Shown here piece by piece: positions 1 through 8,598 of a stretch of 41,539 nucleotides of DNA. Positions within the stretch are counted from its first letter, which is position 1; every line of letters starts with the position of its first letter. This stretch comes from JBAYSY01 sp041675885 (GTDB lineage: Bacteria; Pseudomonadota; Alphaproteobacteria; Rhodobacterales; Rhodobacteraceae), in assembly GCA_041675885.1 (NCBI GenBank), contig JBAYSY010000028.1, forward strand, positions 1 through 41,539, given 5' to 3'. Under the pieces are notes generated by a model. The model had not been told where the DNA came from. It saw nothing but the letters and a program-made list of their open reading frames with translations, and ran no database searches. The position numbers and the translations under genes are program-made.

Positions 1-1407
1 CACCTGCGAATAATGCTCGATCGCCGCCTGCCCGTTCTCGCGCCCGACCCCCGAGAGCTTGACGCCCCCGAACGGGGCCTCGACCGGCGTCAGGTTATAG
101 GCGTTGATCCAGCAGGTCCCGGCCTGAAGCGCCGCCACCACCCGGTGCGCGCGGGCAAGATCGGCGGTGAACACCCCCGCCGCCAGCCCGAATTCGGTGG
201 CGTTGGCGCGGGCGACCACCTCGGCTTCGGTCTCGAAGTCGAGCACCGCCATCACCGGACCGAACACCTCCTCGCGCGCCAGCACCATGTCGTCGGTCAC
301 ATCGGCGAACACGGTGGGCTGTACGAAGCCCGGCCCCTCGGGCGCGATCCCGCCGCCGCAGATCAGCCGCGCGCCCTCGGCCTTGGCGCCCTCGATATAG
401 CCCGTGACCTTCGCCACCTGCGCGGGGCTGACCAGCGGCCCCATCTGGGTGGCCTCATCGAGCGGGTCGCCAAGCCGGATCGCCGCCGTCCGCGCCGCCA
501 GCCGGTCGAGGAACGCCGGTTTGATGCCGCGCTGCACGAAGACCCGCGTGCCGTTCGAACAGACCTGCCCCGAGGAATAGAAGTTCCCCAGCATCGCCGC
601 GCCCACCGCGCCTTCCAGATCGGCGTCGTCGAAGACGATCAGCGGCGACTTGCCGCCCAGTTCCATCGTCACATGCCGGATGCCCTCGGCCGCCGCCGCA
701 TAGACCTTGCGGCCGGTCGGCACCGATCCGGTCAGCGAGACCTTGGCGACGCGCGGATCGGTGACCAGCGCCGCCCCCGCCGCGCCCATGCCCTGCACCA
801 CGTTGAACAGCCCGGCGGGCAGCCCGGCCTCGACCAGAATCTCGGCCAGCTTCAGCGCGCCGAGCGGCGTCACTTCCGAGGGCTTGAACACCATGGCATT
901 GCCGAGCGCGAGCGCGGGCGCGGCCTTCCAGCAGGCGATCTGGCTCGGGTAGTTCCAGGCGCCGATGCCGACGCAGACCCCCAGCGCCTCGCGGATCGTA
1001 TAGACGAAATCACCGCCCAAGGGGACGGTCTGCCCGGTCACGGCGGGGGCGAGCCCGGCGAAATACTCCAGCGCCTCGGCGCCCGAGGCCCAGTCCGCGA
1101 CCAGCGTCTCCTGCAACGGCTTGCCGGTGTCGAGCGTCTCCAGTTCCGACAGTTCCCGGTTGCGTTCGCGGATCAGCCCGGCGGCGCGCATCAGCACCCG
1201 GCCGCGCTCGACCGGCCGCAGCGCCGCCCATGCCCCCTGCGCCCGCTTGGCGGCGTCGAGTGCCGCGCCGATCACCGCAGGGGTCGCGGCATGGAGCCGG
1301 GCGATCACCTCGCCGGTCGCCGGATAGGTTACGTCGAAGGCGTCGCCGCCCTCGTCCTCCAGATAGCGGCCATCGACAAAATGGCTGGCGGCAGGTTGCG
1401 CCCTCAT
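1..1407 (-). CDS. betB: Betaine aldehyde dehydrogenase, C-terminus cut by window edge
   Basis: NAD(P)-dependent oxidation of betaine aldehyde to glycine betaine, the second step of choline-to-betaine osmoprotectant synthesis, in the cytoplasm. The minus-strand frame from the ATG at 1407 is open to base 1 (469 codons); only about 10-20 residues of the usual C-terminus should be missing. Aldehyde dehydrogenase landmarks are in order: the cofactor-fold stretch GIGAWNYPSQ near residue 147, GSVPTGRKV near 227, the general base Glu249 in MELGGKSP, and the catalytic Cys283 in GQVCSNGTR. The ATG overlaps the betI stop as ATGA, so the two are translationally coupled. betA (choline dehydrogenase) probably follows beyond the left edge, by analogy with other bet operons. 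The family call is secure; betaine aldehyde as substrate rests on context and overall similarity. Confidence 0.95.
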   Translation of the reverse strand, partial: MRAQPAASHFVDGRYLEDEGGDAFDVTYPATGEVIARLHAATPAVIGAALDAAKRAQGAWAALRPVERGRVLMRAAGLIRERNRELSELETLDTGKPLQETLVADWASGAEALEYFAGLAPAVTGQTVPLGGDFVYTIREALGVCVGIGAWNYPSQIACWKAAPALALGNAMVFKPSEVTPLGALKLAEILVEAGLPAGLFNVVQGMGAAGAALVTDPRVAKVSLTGSVPTGRKVYAAAAEGIRHVTMELGGKSPLIVFDDADLEGAVGAAMLGNFYSSGQVCSNGTRVFVQRGIKPAFLDRLAARTAAIRLGDPLDEATQMGPLVSPAQVAKVTGYIEGAKAEGARLICGGGIAPEGPGFVQPTVFADVTDDMVLAREEVFGPVMAVLDFETEAEVVARANATEFGLAAGVFTADLARAHRVVAALQAGTCWINAYNLTPVEAPFGGVKLSGVGRENGQAAIEHYSQV

Positions 1408-2000
1408 GCCCCGCTCTCCCCGAGTTCGGCGTCCAGATAGGCCCGCACCATCGCCACCGCGGCGGCACCGTCGGGCGCCCCGGCCTTCAGCGCCTCGCGC
1501 AGGTAAACCCCGTCGATCATCGCCCCCACCCCGTCCGCCAGCGCCCCGGCCCGTTCCCCGGCCCCCGTCCCAACGAGTGGCCGCAGCGCGTGGGTCAGGT
1601 TCGACCGCAGCCGCCCCTGATAAACGTCCAGAAGCCGCCGCGCCTCGGGCACGGTCCGGGCCAGCACCCAGAAGTTCAGCCAGGCCCCCACCACCTCGCG
1701 GCGGAAGTTGCCCGGCGAGAACGAGGCCCGCACGATGGCCAGCAGCCGCCCGCGCGGCCCCTCGGCCGTGGCCAGCGCGCCGCGCACCTCGGCGCCGTAG
1801 AGCGTCAGCACATGGCGCATCGCGGCGAGGAACATCTGCTCCTTGCCGCCGAAATAATGATGCGCCAGCGCCGTGGACATGCCCGCCCGCCGGGCGATCT
1901 GGCTTACGGTCACGTCGAGCGATCCGGCGCGGCCGATCTCGTGGATCGTCGCTTGGACCAGCGCGGCCTTTCGGATAGGTTCCATCCCGAGCTTCGGCAT
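1404..2000 (-). CDS. betI: Transcriptional repressor BetI, TetR family
   Basis: Choline-responsive TetR-type repressor of glycine betaine synthesis genes. 198 residues, the usual BetI length. The N-terminal helix-turn-helix (about residues 25-50, VSQIARRAGMSTALAHHYFGG) matches the BetI DNA-binding domain, including the AHHYFGGKEQ stretch after the recognition helix. The C-terminal part is the ligand-binding and dimerisation domain. First gene of the leftward operon, overlapping betB by four bases. It lies divergent to choXWV with only 90 bp between, where a palindrome overlaps its own predicted -35 box, consistent with autoregulation and control of both arms. Function is inferred from family and context. 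Confidence 0.93.
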   Translation of the reverse strand: MPKLGMEPIRKAALVQATIHEIGRAGSLDVTVSQIARRAGMSTALAHHYFGGKEQMFLAAMRHVLTLYGAEVRGALATAEGPRGRLLAIVRASFSPGNFRREVVGAWLNFWVLARTVPEARRLLDVYQGRLRSNLTHALRPLVGTGAGERAGALADGVGAMIDGVYLREALKAGAPDGAAAVAMVRAYLDAELGESGA

Positions 2001-2030
2001 CGGCTCACCTCGAAAACCATTGCCTCATGG

Positions 2031-2064
2031 TGCTAACCTGATGTTTATTGACTCGTCAATCAAC
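2031..2064. promoter_or_regulatory. BetI-type operator and betI promoter in the divergent bet/cho control region
   Basis: An imperfect palindrome lies at 2043-2064. Its core is ATTGAC, two bases, GTCAAT (2047-2060), and 10 of 11 positions in each half are complementary. On the minus strand a -35 TTGACG (2059-2054) and a weak -10 TTAGCA (2036-2031) sit 17 bp apart, so the operator covers the betI -35 box. The choX side lacks a clear -10 but carries a strong ribosome site GGGAG at 2081-2085. That BetI binds here is inferred from position and from the TTGA/TCAA-type operators known for the family. Confidence 0.7.
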
Positions 2065-2090
2065 AAAAACGCCAGTCACAGGGAGACCGC

Positions 2091-3017
2091 ATGACACCCC
2101 TCCGCAGTACGCTGATGGCCACCGCCCTGGCCAGCCTTGCCGCCCCCGCCTTCGCCACCTGCGATACCGTCACCTTTTCCGATGTCGGCTGGACCGACAT
2201 CACCGCCACCACCGCCGTTGCCACCACGGTGCTCAAGGCGCTGGGGTATGAAACGGATGTGAAGATCCTGTCGGTGCCGGTCACCTATACCTCGCTGGCG
2301 AACGGCGATCTCGACGTGTTCCTCGGCAACTGGATGCCGACGATGGAGGCCGATATCGCCCCCTACCGCGAGGCCGGAACGGTGGATACGGTGGCGCGCA
2401 ACCTCACCGGCGCGAAATACACGCTCGCGACCAACGCGGCGGGCGCGGCGCTGGGGATCGGCGATTTCGCCGATATCGCCGGGCAGTCCGGGCCGCTGAG
2501 CGCCACCATCTACGGGATCGAGCCGGGCAACGACGGCAACCGGCTGATCCTCGACATGATCGAGGCCGACGCCTTCGGACTGGGCGGCTTCACGCTGGCG
2601 GAATCCTCGGAACAGGGGATGCTGGCGCAGGTCGACCGCACCACCCGGCGGGGCGAGCCGATCGTCTTCCTGGGGTGGGAGCCGCATCCGATGAACGCGG
2701 CCTTCGACATGACCTATCTGGAGGGCGGCGACGACTGGTTCGGCCCCGATCTGGGCGGGGCCGAGGTCTTCACCAACACCCGCGCCGGTTACGTCGCGGA
2801 ATGTCCGAACGTGGGGCGGCTGCTTCAGAACCTGACCTTCACGCTGGCGCTGGAAAACGAGATCATGGGCGCGATCCTGAACGACGGCGCCGATCCCGAG
2901 GACGCGGCGCGGGCGTGGCTTGCCGCCAACCCCGAGGTGGCGGGGCCCTGGCTCGACGGCGTGACCACCCGCGACGGCGGCGACGCGCTGGCGGCGGTGA
3001 CGGCGGCGCTGGAGTAG
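2091..3017 (+). CDS. choX: Choline-binding protein ChoX, periplasmic component of choline ABC importer
   Basis: Periplasmic binding protein (OpuAC family) that captures choline for the ChoWV transporter. 308 residues with a signal peptide of about 22 residues ending in APAFA. Trp34, Trp81, Tyr110 and Trp196 have spacings of 47, 29 and 86. These match the choline-binding aromatic box described for Sinorhizobium meliloti ChoX (Trp43, Trp90, Tyr119, Trp205), which supports choline rather than glycine betaine as ligand. The ATG follows GGGAG at 2081-2085. First gene of the rightward operon, divergent from betI. A 9-bp stem-loop separates it from choW and may keep the binding protein in excess. 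Confidence 0.95.
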   Translation: MTPLRSTLMATALASLAAPAFATCDTVTFSDVGWTDITATTAVATTVLKALGYETDVKILSVPVTYTSLANGDLDVFLGNWMPTMEADIAPYREAGTVDTVARNLTGAKYTLATNAAGAALGIGDFADIAGQSGPLSATIYGIEPGNDGNRLILDMIEADAFGLGGFTLAESSEQGMLAQVDRTTRRGEPIVFLGWEPHPMNAAFDMTYLEGGDDWFGPDLGGAEVFTNTRAGYVAECPNVGRLLQNLTFTLALENEIMGAILNDGADPEDAARAWLAANPEVAGPWLDGVTTRDGGDALAAVTAALE

Positions 3018-3033
3018 CGCCCAAGGGTTTCGC

Positions 3034-3055
3034 GGCGCCGGGTCCGCCCGGTGCC
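3034..3055 (+). other. Intercistronic stem-loop between choX and choW
   Basis: GGCGCCGGG (3034-3042), a 4-base loop and CCCGGTGCC (3047-3055) form a 9-bp stem with one G-U pair. No T-tract follows, so it looks like an mRNA-stabilising or partial-termination hairpin of the kind found after binding-protein genes, not a full terminator. Its role is inferred. Confidence 0.5.
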
Positions 3056-3096
3056 CCCTTCCCGGCAGCCATGCCGCCCCGGCCACAGGATAATCC

Positions 3097-3932
3097 ATGG
3101 ACCCGATGGACTGGATCACCGGCACGAAAATCCCCGTGGGCGCCACCGCGCGCGACGTGTTCGACTGGCTTCAGGACAATGCCGCGGGCCTGTTCGACGC
3201 CATCGCCTTCGCGATGGAGCGGCTGATCGCCGCGATCCTCTGGGCGTTCCAGACGCCGCATCCGCTGGCGGTGGTGGCGGTGTTCGTGGCGCTGACATGG
3301 GTGCTGCAACGATCGTGGAAGACCTGCCTGCTGGTGCTGGCCGGGTTCCTGTTCATCCTCAATCAGGGCTACTGGCGGGCCACGACCGAAAGCCTGACGC
3401 TGGTGCTTTCGGCCTGTATGGTCTGCATGGCGGTCGGCGTGCCCACAGGGATCGCCGCCGCGCACCGGCCACGGCTTTACGCATGGATGCGGCCGGTGCT
3501 GGACCTGATGCAGACCCTGCCCACCTTCGTCTATCTGATCCCGGCCATCGTGTTCTTCGGCATCGGCATGGTGCCGGGGCTGATCGCCACGGTGATCTTC
3601 GTGCTGCCCGCGCCGATCCGGCTCACGCATCTCGGCATCTCCTCCACCCCGCTGCCGCTGCTGGAAGCCGCCACCGCCTTCGGCGCCACCCCCCGGCAGC
3701 GGCTGTGGAAGGTGGAACTGCCATGGGCCTTTCCGCAGATCATGGCCGGGCTGAACCAGACCATCATGCTGTCGCTGTCCATGGTGGTGATCGCGGCGCT
3801 GGTCGGCGCGAACGGGCTCGGGGTGCCGGTGGTGCGGGCCTTGAATTCGGTCAACACGGCGCTGGGGTTCGAGTCGGGCTTCATCATCGTCGTGGTGGCG
3901 ATCCTGCTCGACCGGATGCTGCGGGTGACGCG

Positions 3933-3936
<4 letters not shown>
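3097..3936 (+). CDS. choW: Choline ABC transporter permease ChoW
   Basis: Inner-membrane permease of the choline importer, ProW/OpuAB family of binding-protein-dependent permeases. 279 residues with about six hydrophobic segments between roughly residues 45 and 275. The cytoplasmic EAA loop that docks on the ATPase is visible as EAATAFGATPRQRLWKVELP, near residue 190. The N-terminal part before the first membrane segment is hydrophilic, as in ChoW proteins. The last codons overlap the choV start (ATGA at 3933-3936), so permease and ATPase synthesis are coupled. No unusual features. Confidence 0.94.
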
Positions 3937-4982
<1,046 letters not shown>

Positions 4983-4985
4983 GAG

Positions 4986-5903
4986 CTACAGCTTGGCCGC
5001 GTTCACCGCCGGGGTCACCTGCCGCCGCTTGGCCGTGGCCTCGCGCCAGGTGATGTAGCTGACCGCGCCGATGATCAGCCCGCCCCCGGCCAGCACGAAG
5101 GGGTCCACCCCCTCGCCGAAGGCGATGGCGCCAAGCATCGTCGCCCAGACCAGTTGCAGGAAGGTGACCGGCTGGGTGACCGACAGGGGCGCGGCGATGA
5201 AGGCCCGGGTCATCAGGTAGTGCCCCGTGGTGGCGAACCCCGCGACCAGCGCCAGCCAGGCGGCTTGCCCGCCGCTGACCGGCACCCAGACCGCGAAGGC
5301 GAAGGGCGCAAGGCCCAGCGTCACCGTCAGCGACATCAGCGCCACCACCGTGACGGGGGGCATGATCCCGGACAGCCGCTTGGCCGCAAGGTAGGAGCCC
5401 GCGAAGGCCACCGCCGCGCCCAGTTGCGCCAGATGCCCGCCGGTCACCTCGCGCAGCCCCGGGCGCAGCACGATCAGCGCGCCCACGAGCGCCACGACGA
5501 CGGCAAGGATACGCCGCGCCGCCAGCCGCTCGCCGAACAGGAGCGCCGCGCCGATGGTGACGCCGATGGGGGTCAGGTAGCCGATGGCGGTGACCTCGGC
5601 CACCGGGATCCGCGCCATGGCATGGAACCAGCAGATCACCGCCAGCGTATGCACCGCGCCCCGGGTGAGGATCAGCCCGCCCGTCCCGGCCGGAATGCCC
5701 GCCCGCAGCACCGGCCACAGCGTCGGCGCGAGAAAGGCCACCCCCCAGGCAAAGCGGATGAAGGCCGACTGCACCGCCGGAAGATCGGTGCCGAGATAGC
5801 GCACGATCCCGGTGACCGCGACGAAACACAGGCCCGAGGCCAGCATCCACAGGATACCGGCCAGCGGCCGCGCCAGCGCGGGGGAATGGACCGACTTGCT
5901 CAT
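4986..5903 (-). CDS. EamA (DMT superfamily) inner-membrane transporter
   Basis: Drug/metabolite transporter with two EamA repeats and about ten transmembrane helices. 305 residues from the ATG at 5903 (MSKSVHS); an in-frame ATG 54 bases upstream would add a poorly hydrophobic leader and is less likely. The first repeat begins with GILWMLASGLCFVAVTG, near residue 15, followed by the conserved short loop with an Arg-Phe pair (IRFAWG). The second repeat begins around residue 150. The substrate cannot be read from sequence; the family exports amino acids, metabolites or nucleotides, or takes up compounds such as S-adenosylmethionine. It is a single-gene unit convergent with choV, and the two transcripts probably overlap. 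Confidence 0.85.
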   Translation of the reverse strand: MSKSVHSPALARPLAGILWMLASGLCFVAVTGIVRYLGTDLPAVQSAFIRFAWGVAFLAPTLWPVLRAGIPAGTGGLILTRGAVHTLAVICWFHAMARIPVAEVTAIGYLTPIGVTIGAALLFGERLAARRILAVVVALVGALIVLRPGLREVTGGHLAQLGAAVAFAGSYLAAKRLSGIMPPVTVVALMSLTVTLGLAPFAFAVWVPVSGGQAAWLALVAGFATTGHYLMTRAFIAAPLSVTQPVTFLQLVWATMLGAIAFGEGVDPFVLAGGGLIIGAVSYITWREATAKRRQVTPAVNAAKL

Positions 5904-5959
5904 CCGCCCGTCATGGACACAAGCCCACCCCGTCGCAACCCCCGATCCGGTCGGCAACA

Positions 5960-6000
5960 GGGGCCGGGGCGGGCCATCACACCGGCCCGGCCCCTTCTTT
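5960..6000 (+). terminator. Plus-strand intrinsic terminator behind the EamA gene
   Basis: GGGGCCGGG (5960-5968) pairs with CCCGGCCCC (5986-5994), followed by TTCTTT. The T-rich side is on the plus strand, yet no plus-strand gene ends nearby. The closest upstream plus-strand unit is choXWV, which ends at 4982 without its own terminator, so this hairpin may end the cho transcript after it runs antisense through the EamA gene. Confidence 0.5.
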
Positions 6001-6082
6001 CATCAATCGTGCGGGAGGATTGTTCGGCGCAGGTCCGAGCCACAAGACCGCCCGAAGCGCAGCCTTCGCCACGCGCACCCAT

Positions 6083-6174
6083 GCCCGGAACAGCCGCTTC
6101 AGCGGCCCGGGCAGCGGCCGACCGCCCGCGTCATGCCGGAGGCGTGCCTACGGCACGACGGCGGCCGCTATTGC
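6083..6174 (+). repeat. GC-rich intergenic repeat family 1, copy A1
   Basis: Shares a run at 6130-6174 with the copy at 12266-12315: both contain GTCA-GCC-GAGGCG followed by GGCACGACGGCGGC-GCT. The upstream TGCCCGGA...GGGCAG(C/T)GG block is also shared. The rest of the 515-bp gap 5904-6418 holds the terminator at 5960-6000, a second partial copy at 6243-6286, and no credible gene. Confidence 0.55.
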
Positions 6175-6242
6175 AACGTCACCGCAGGCACATACGTCAG
6201 GGTATTCTGCCCCATAAACTGCCAGGCCACAGGTGTTGCAGC

Positions 6243-6286
6243 GGCCCCCCGGCGGTCGGCCGCTGCCCTATGTTGCGATGTTGCGC
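6243..6286 (+). repeat. GC-rich intergenic repeat family 1, partial copy A2
   Basis: Contains GGCCGCTGCCCTATGTTGCG, the right end of the element seen again at 9861-9880. A small inverted repeat (GCGGCC...GGCCGC) at 6241-6263 could form a hairpin. It sits 130 bp upstream of the acetyltransferase gene and may contribute promoter sequence (TATGTT), which is speculative. Confidence 0.4.
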
Positions 6287-6418
6287 GACCTGTCGGCCCT
6301 GTTCGGCAACGTTGCCAACCCGATCCCCCGAAAACACCCCGTCGTTTCCCCCCAAACCCGGTTTCCAATTCCCGCACCGCCCGGCTATGCTGCCTGCCGA
6401 ACCATCAGGGGGCCCGCC

Positions 6419-6877
6419 ATGACCGCCGCATCCGACACCACCATCCGCCCCCTGGCCGCCGCCGACCGGGCGGACTGGGACCGGCTCTGGACCGGCTATC
6501 TCGAATTTTACGAAACCACGCTCCTGCCCGAAGTCCACGACACCACCTTCGCCCGCCTTCTTTCCGGCACGGCGGGCGAGTTTCGCGGGCTGATCGCCGA
6601 GGTGGACGGCCGCCCGGCGGGGCTTGCGCATTACCTGTTCCATCGCTCGTGCTGGAAGATCGAACCGATCTGCTACCTTCAGGATCTGTTCGTCGATCCC
6701 GATATGCGCGGCACCGGGCTTGGCCGGGCGCTGATCGAGGCGGTCTATGCCGCCGCCGACACCGAAGGCGCACCCGCCGTTTACTGGCTTACGCAGGAAT
6801 TCAACTATCGCGGCCGGATGCTCTACGATCGGGTGGCGGTGAAAACCCCGTTCATCCGCTACAACCGGCCGCTGTGA
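6419..6877 (+). CDS. GNAT-family N-acetyltransferase
   Basis: Acetyl-CoA-dependent N-acetyltransferase; the acceptor is unknown. 152 residues, a single GNAT domain. The acetyl-CoA pyrophosphate loop is clear as DMRGTGLGRAL (residues 95-105), preceded by the strand LQDLFVDP; the C-terminal part with the EFNYRGRMLYDR stretch fits the last helix and strand. The start is the ATG at 6419 after an AGGGGG purine run; the longer frame upstream crosses repeat DNA. The stop overlaps the start of the next gene by one base (TGATG), so the acetyltransferase and the following lipoprotein are probably made from one mRNA. Confidence 0.85.
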   Translation: MTAASDTTIRPLAAADRADWDRLWTGYLEFYETTLLPEVHDTTFARLLSGTAGEFRGLIAEVDGRPAGLAHYLFHRSCWKIEPICYLQDLFVDPDMRGTGLGRALIEAVYAAADTEGAPAVYWLTQEFNYRGRMLYDRVAVKTPFIRYNRPL

Positions 6878-8247
6878 TGCGCCTGTCCAGCCCCCTCGCG
6901 GCGCTGGCCGCCGTGCTTGCGTTGCTGACCGCCTGCGCGCCGGTGCCCGAAGGCGCGATCGCCAGCCGCCGCGCGGTCGAGGCCGAGCCGCTGCCCGCCA
7001 TGCGCAGCTTCGCGCCCCGCCCTGCCCCGGCGCCGCGGCGCTCGAACGCCGAGATCGCGCGGGATTTCCTCGACCTCGCCTTCCGGCTGGAAAGCGGCCG
7101 CGAGGTGCCGCAGTTCAGCCGCTTCGAAGGGCCGGTGACGGTGGCGCTGGCCGGACGGGTGCCGCCGACCGCCGGGGCCGAGCTTGACCGGCTGATCGCC
7201 CGGCTGCGGGCCGAGGCCGGGATCGACATGCGCCGCACCGGCGGGGCGGCGGGGATCACCATCGAATTCCTGCCCCGCGCAAGGATGCAGGCGGTGGTGC
7301 CCAACGCCGCCTGTTTCGTGGTGCCGCGCGTGGGGTCATGGGCCGGGTTCCGCGCCCATCGCCGCGGCGGCCGCACCGACTGGGCAACGCTGACCGAGCG
7401 CGAACAGATCGCGGTGTTCATCCCCTCGGACGTCGCCCCGCAAGAGGTGCGCGACTGCATGCACGAAGAAATGGCGCAGGCGCTGGGGCCGCTGAACGAC
7501 CTCTACCGGCTGCCGGATTCGGTGTTCAACGACGACAATTTCCATACCGTGCTGACCGGCTTCGACATGCTGATCCTGCGGATGACCTACGCGCCCGAAC
7601 TGCGCAGCGGCATGAGCCGGGCCGAAGTCGCCGCCCGCCTGCCCGCGATCCTCGCACGGCTGAACCCGCAAGGCCGGGGCCGGCCCGACCGCGACCCCGG
7701 CCCGACGCCACGCGCATGGATCGACGCGATCGAAACCGCGCTCGGCCCCCGCGCCGGCATGGCCGAACGCCACACCGCCGCATACCGGGCGCTGGAGATC
7801 GCGCAGGCGCAGGGCTGGACCGGCAACCGCCGCGCCTTCAGCCATTTCGTCGCCGCCCGGCTGAGCGCGGCGCATGAGCTTGACATCGCGGTGGCGCATT
7901 TCACCGAGGCCGCGCGGATCTACGCGGGCCTGCCCGACGCGCGCATCCATGTGGCGCATATCGACATGCAGATGGCGGCCTTCGCGCTTGCGACCGGCCA
8001 GGCGGCCGACGCGCTGCGGCTGGCGGAACGCGCCACCCCTGCCGCGGCCGGGGCCGAGAACGCGGCGCTTCTGGCCACGCTGCTGATGATCCGGGCCGAG
8101 GCGCTCGACCTCATGGGGCGCCCGGCCGAGGCGCGGGCCGCGCGGCTCGACAGTCTCGGCTGGGCGCGTTATGGGTTCGGCGCCGAAGCGACCGTCCGCC
8201 GCAGGCTGGCCGAGATCGGCGCGCTGACCCCCGCCCCCGCAAGCTGA
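6877..8247 (+). CDS. DUF2927 domain lipoprotein of unknown function
   Basis: 456-residue probable lipoprotein. The N-terminus MRLSSP...LLTAC has a lipobox (LTAC) with Cys at about residue 19, so it should be processed and anchored to a membrane facing the periplasm. Residues about 55-265 correspond to DUF2927, a domain common in Rhodobacteraceae, with the conserved stretches GGITIEF-like strand and DCMHEEMAQALGPLNDLY. HEE resembles a metalloprotease-like HExxH start but lacks the second His. Residues about 300-456 are helical and alanine-rich with the look of TPR-type repeats. The start at 6877 overlaps the acetyltransferase stop by one base. No function is established for the family. Confidence 0.8.
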   Translation: MRLSSPLAALAAVLALLTACAPVPEGAIASRRAVEAEPLPAMRSFAPRPAPAPRRSNAEIARDFLDLAFRLESGREVPQFSRFEGPVTVALAGRVPPTAGAELDRLIARLRAEAGIDMRRTGGAAGITIEFLPRARMQAVVPNAACFVVPRVGSWAGFRAHRRGGRTDWATLTEREQIAVFIPSDVAPQEVRDCMHEEMAQALGPLNDLYRLPDSVFNDDNFHTVLTGFDMLILRMTYAPELRSGMSRAEVAARLPAILARLNPQGRGRPDRDPGPTPRAWIDAIETALGPRAGMAERHTAAYRALEIAQAQGWTGNRRAFSHFVAARLSAAHELDIAVAHFTEAARIYAGLPDARIHVAHIDMQMAAFALATGQAADALRLAERATPAAAGAENAALLATLLMIRAEALDLMGRPAEARAARLDSLGWARYGFGAEATVRRRLAEIGALTPAPAS

Positions 8248-8304
8248 CGCCGGGCGGGGCGGGCGCGGGGAAAAGGCACGGGACAGACAGGGAGTCGGGC
8301 CGGA

Positions 8305-8469
8305 ATGATCGTGATCGCGGGTTTCGTTCTGGGGGCGCTGTGGGGCGCATATCTGGCCCGCCGCCGCAGGGGCAACCGGCTGGACATGGCGCAATACGCC
8401 GCCGGGTTCGGGATCGCCTTCGCGCTGCTCGGGCTTTTCGCCACGATCTTCCTTGAACGGATGCTCTGA
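8305..8469 (+). CDS. Small two-helix membrane protein, hypothetical
   Basis: 54 codons plus stop, starting MIVIAGFVLGALWGAYLARR and ending FATIFLERML. Two hydrophobic segments (about residues 2-17 and 32-50) flank a short, very basic loop (RRRRGNR), predicting a helical hairpin with the loop in the cytoplasm. A GGAG purine run at 8290-8293 precedes the ATG. Codon use is as GC-rich at third positions as in neighbouring genes, which supports real coding. It lies 57 bp after the DUF2927 gene and may be in its transcript. No function can be assigned. Confidence 0.7.
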   Translation: MIVIAGFVLGALWGAYLARRRRGNRLDMAQYAAGFGIAFALLGLFATIFLERML

Positions 8470-8482
8470 AGCACCACCTTCG

Positions 8483-8536
8483 CCCGGACCCAAGGCGCTT
8501 CACGCGCCGCCGGGCCGCTGCGTCTGTTGCGCAACA
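8483..8536 (+). repeat. GC-rich intergenic repeat family 1, copy B
   Basis: CCCGGACCCAAGGCGCTTCA, then GGGCCGCTG and CTGTTGCGCAAC. It matches the copy at 9817-9885 at both ends but lacks the CACGACGGCG middle block. It ends in the perfect palindrome TGTTGCGCAACA (8525-8536), 63 bp before the VWA gene. TTGCGC here with TAGCTA 17 bp downstream could serve as a weak promoter. Confidence 0.55.
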
Positions 8537-8598
8537 CATTTGCCTTGGGTAGCTATACCGACCGACAGGCAAGACAGACACCGCAAGGGGGCCGCCCG

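Noticed and set aside
6083..6286. Possible CRISPR-like array because of repeated GC-rich blocks
   Set aside because: Spacing and length differ between copies, there is no regular repeat-spacer pattern and no cas gene.
5812..8247. 811-codon plus-strand frame suggesting a large fusion before the DUF2927 gene
   Set aside because: The first 355 codons cross the 5904-6418 intergenic repeats and the acetyltransferase in another frame; the lipoprotein signal at 6877 marks the real start.
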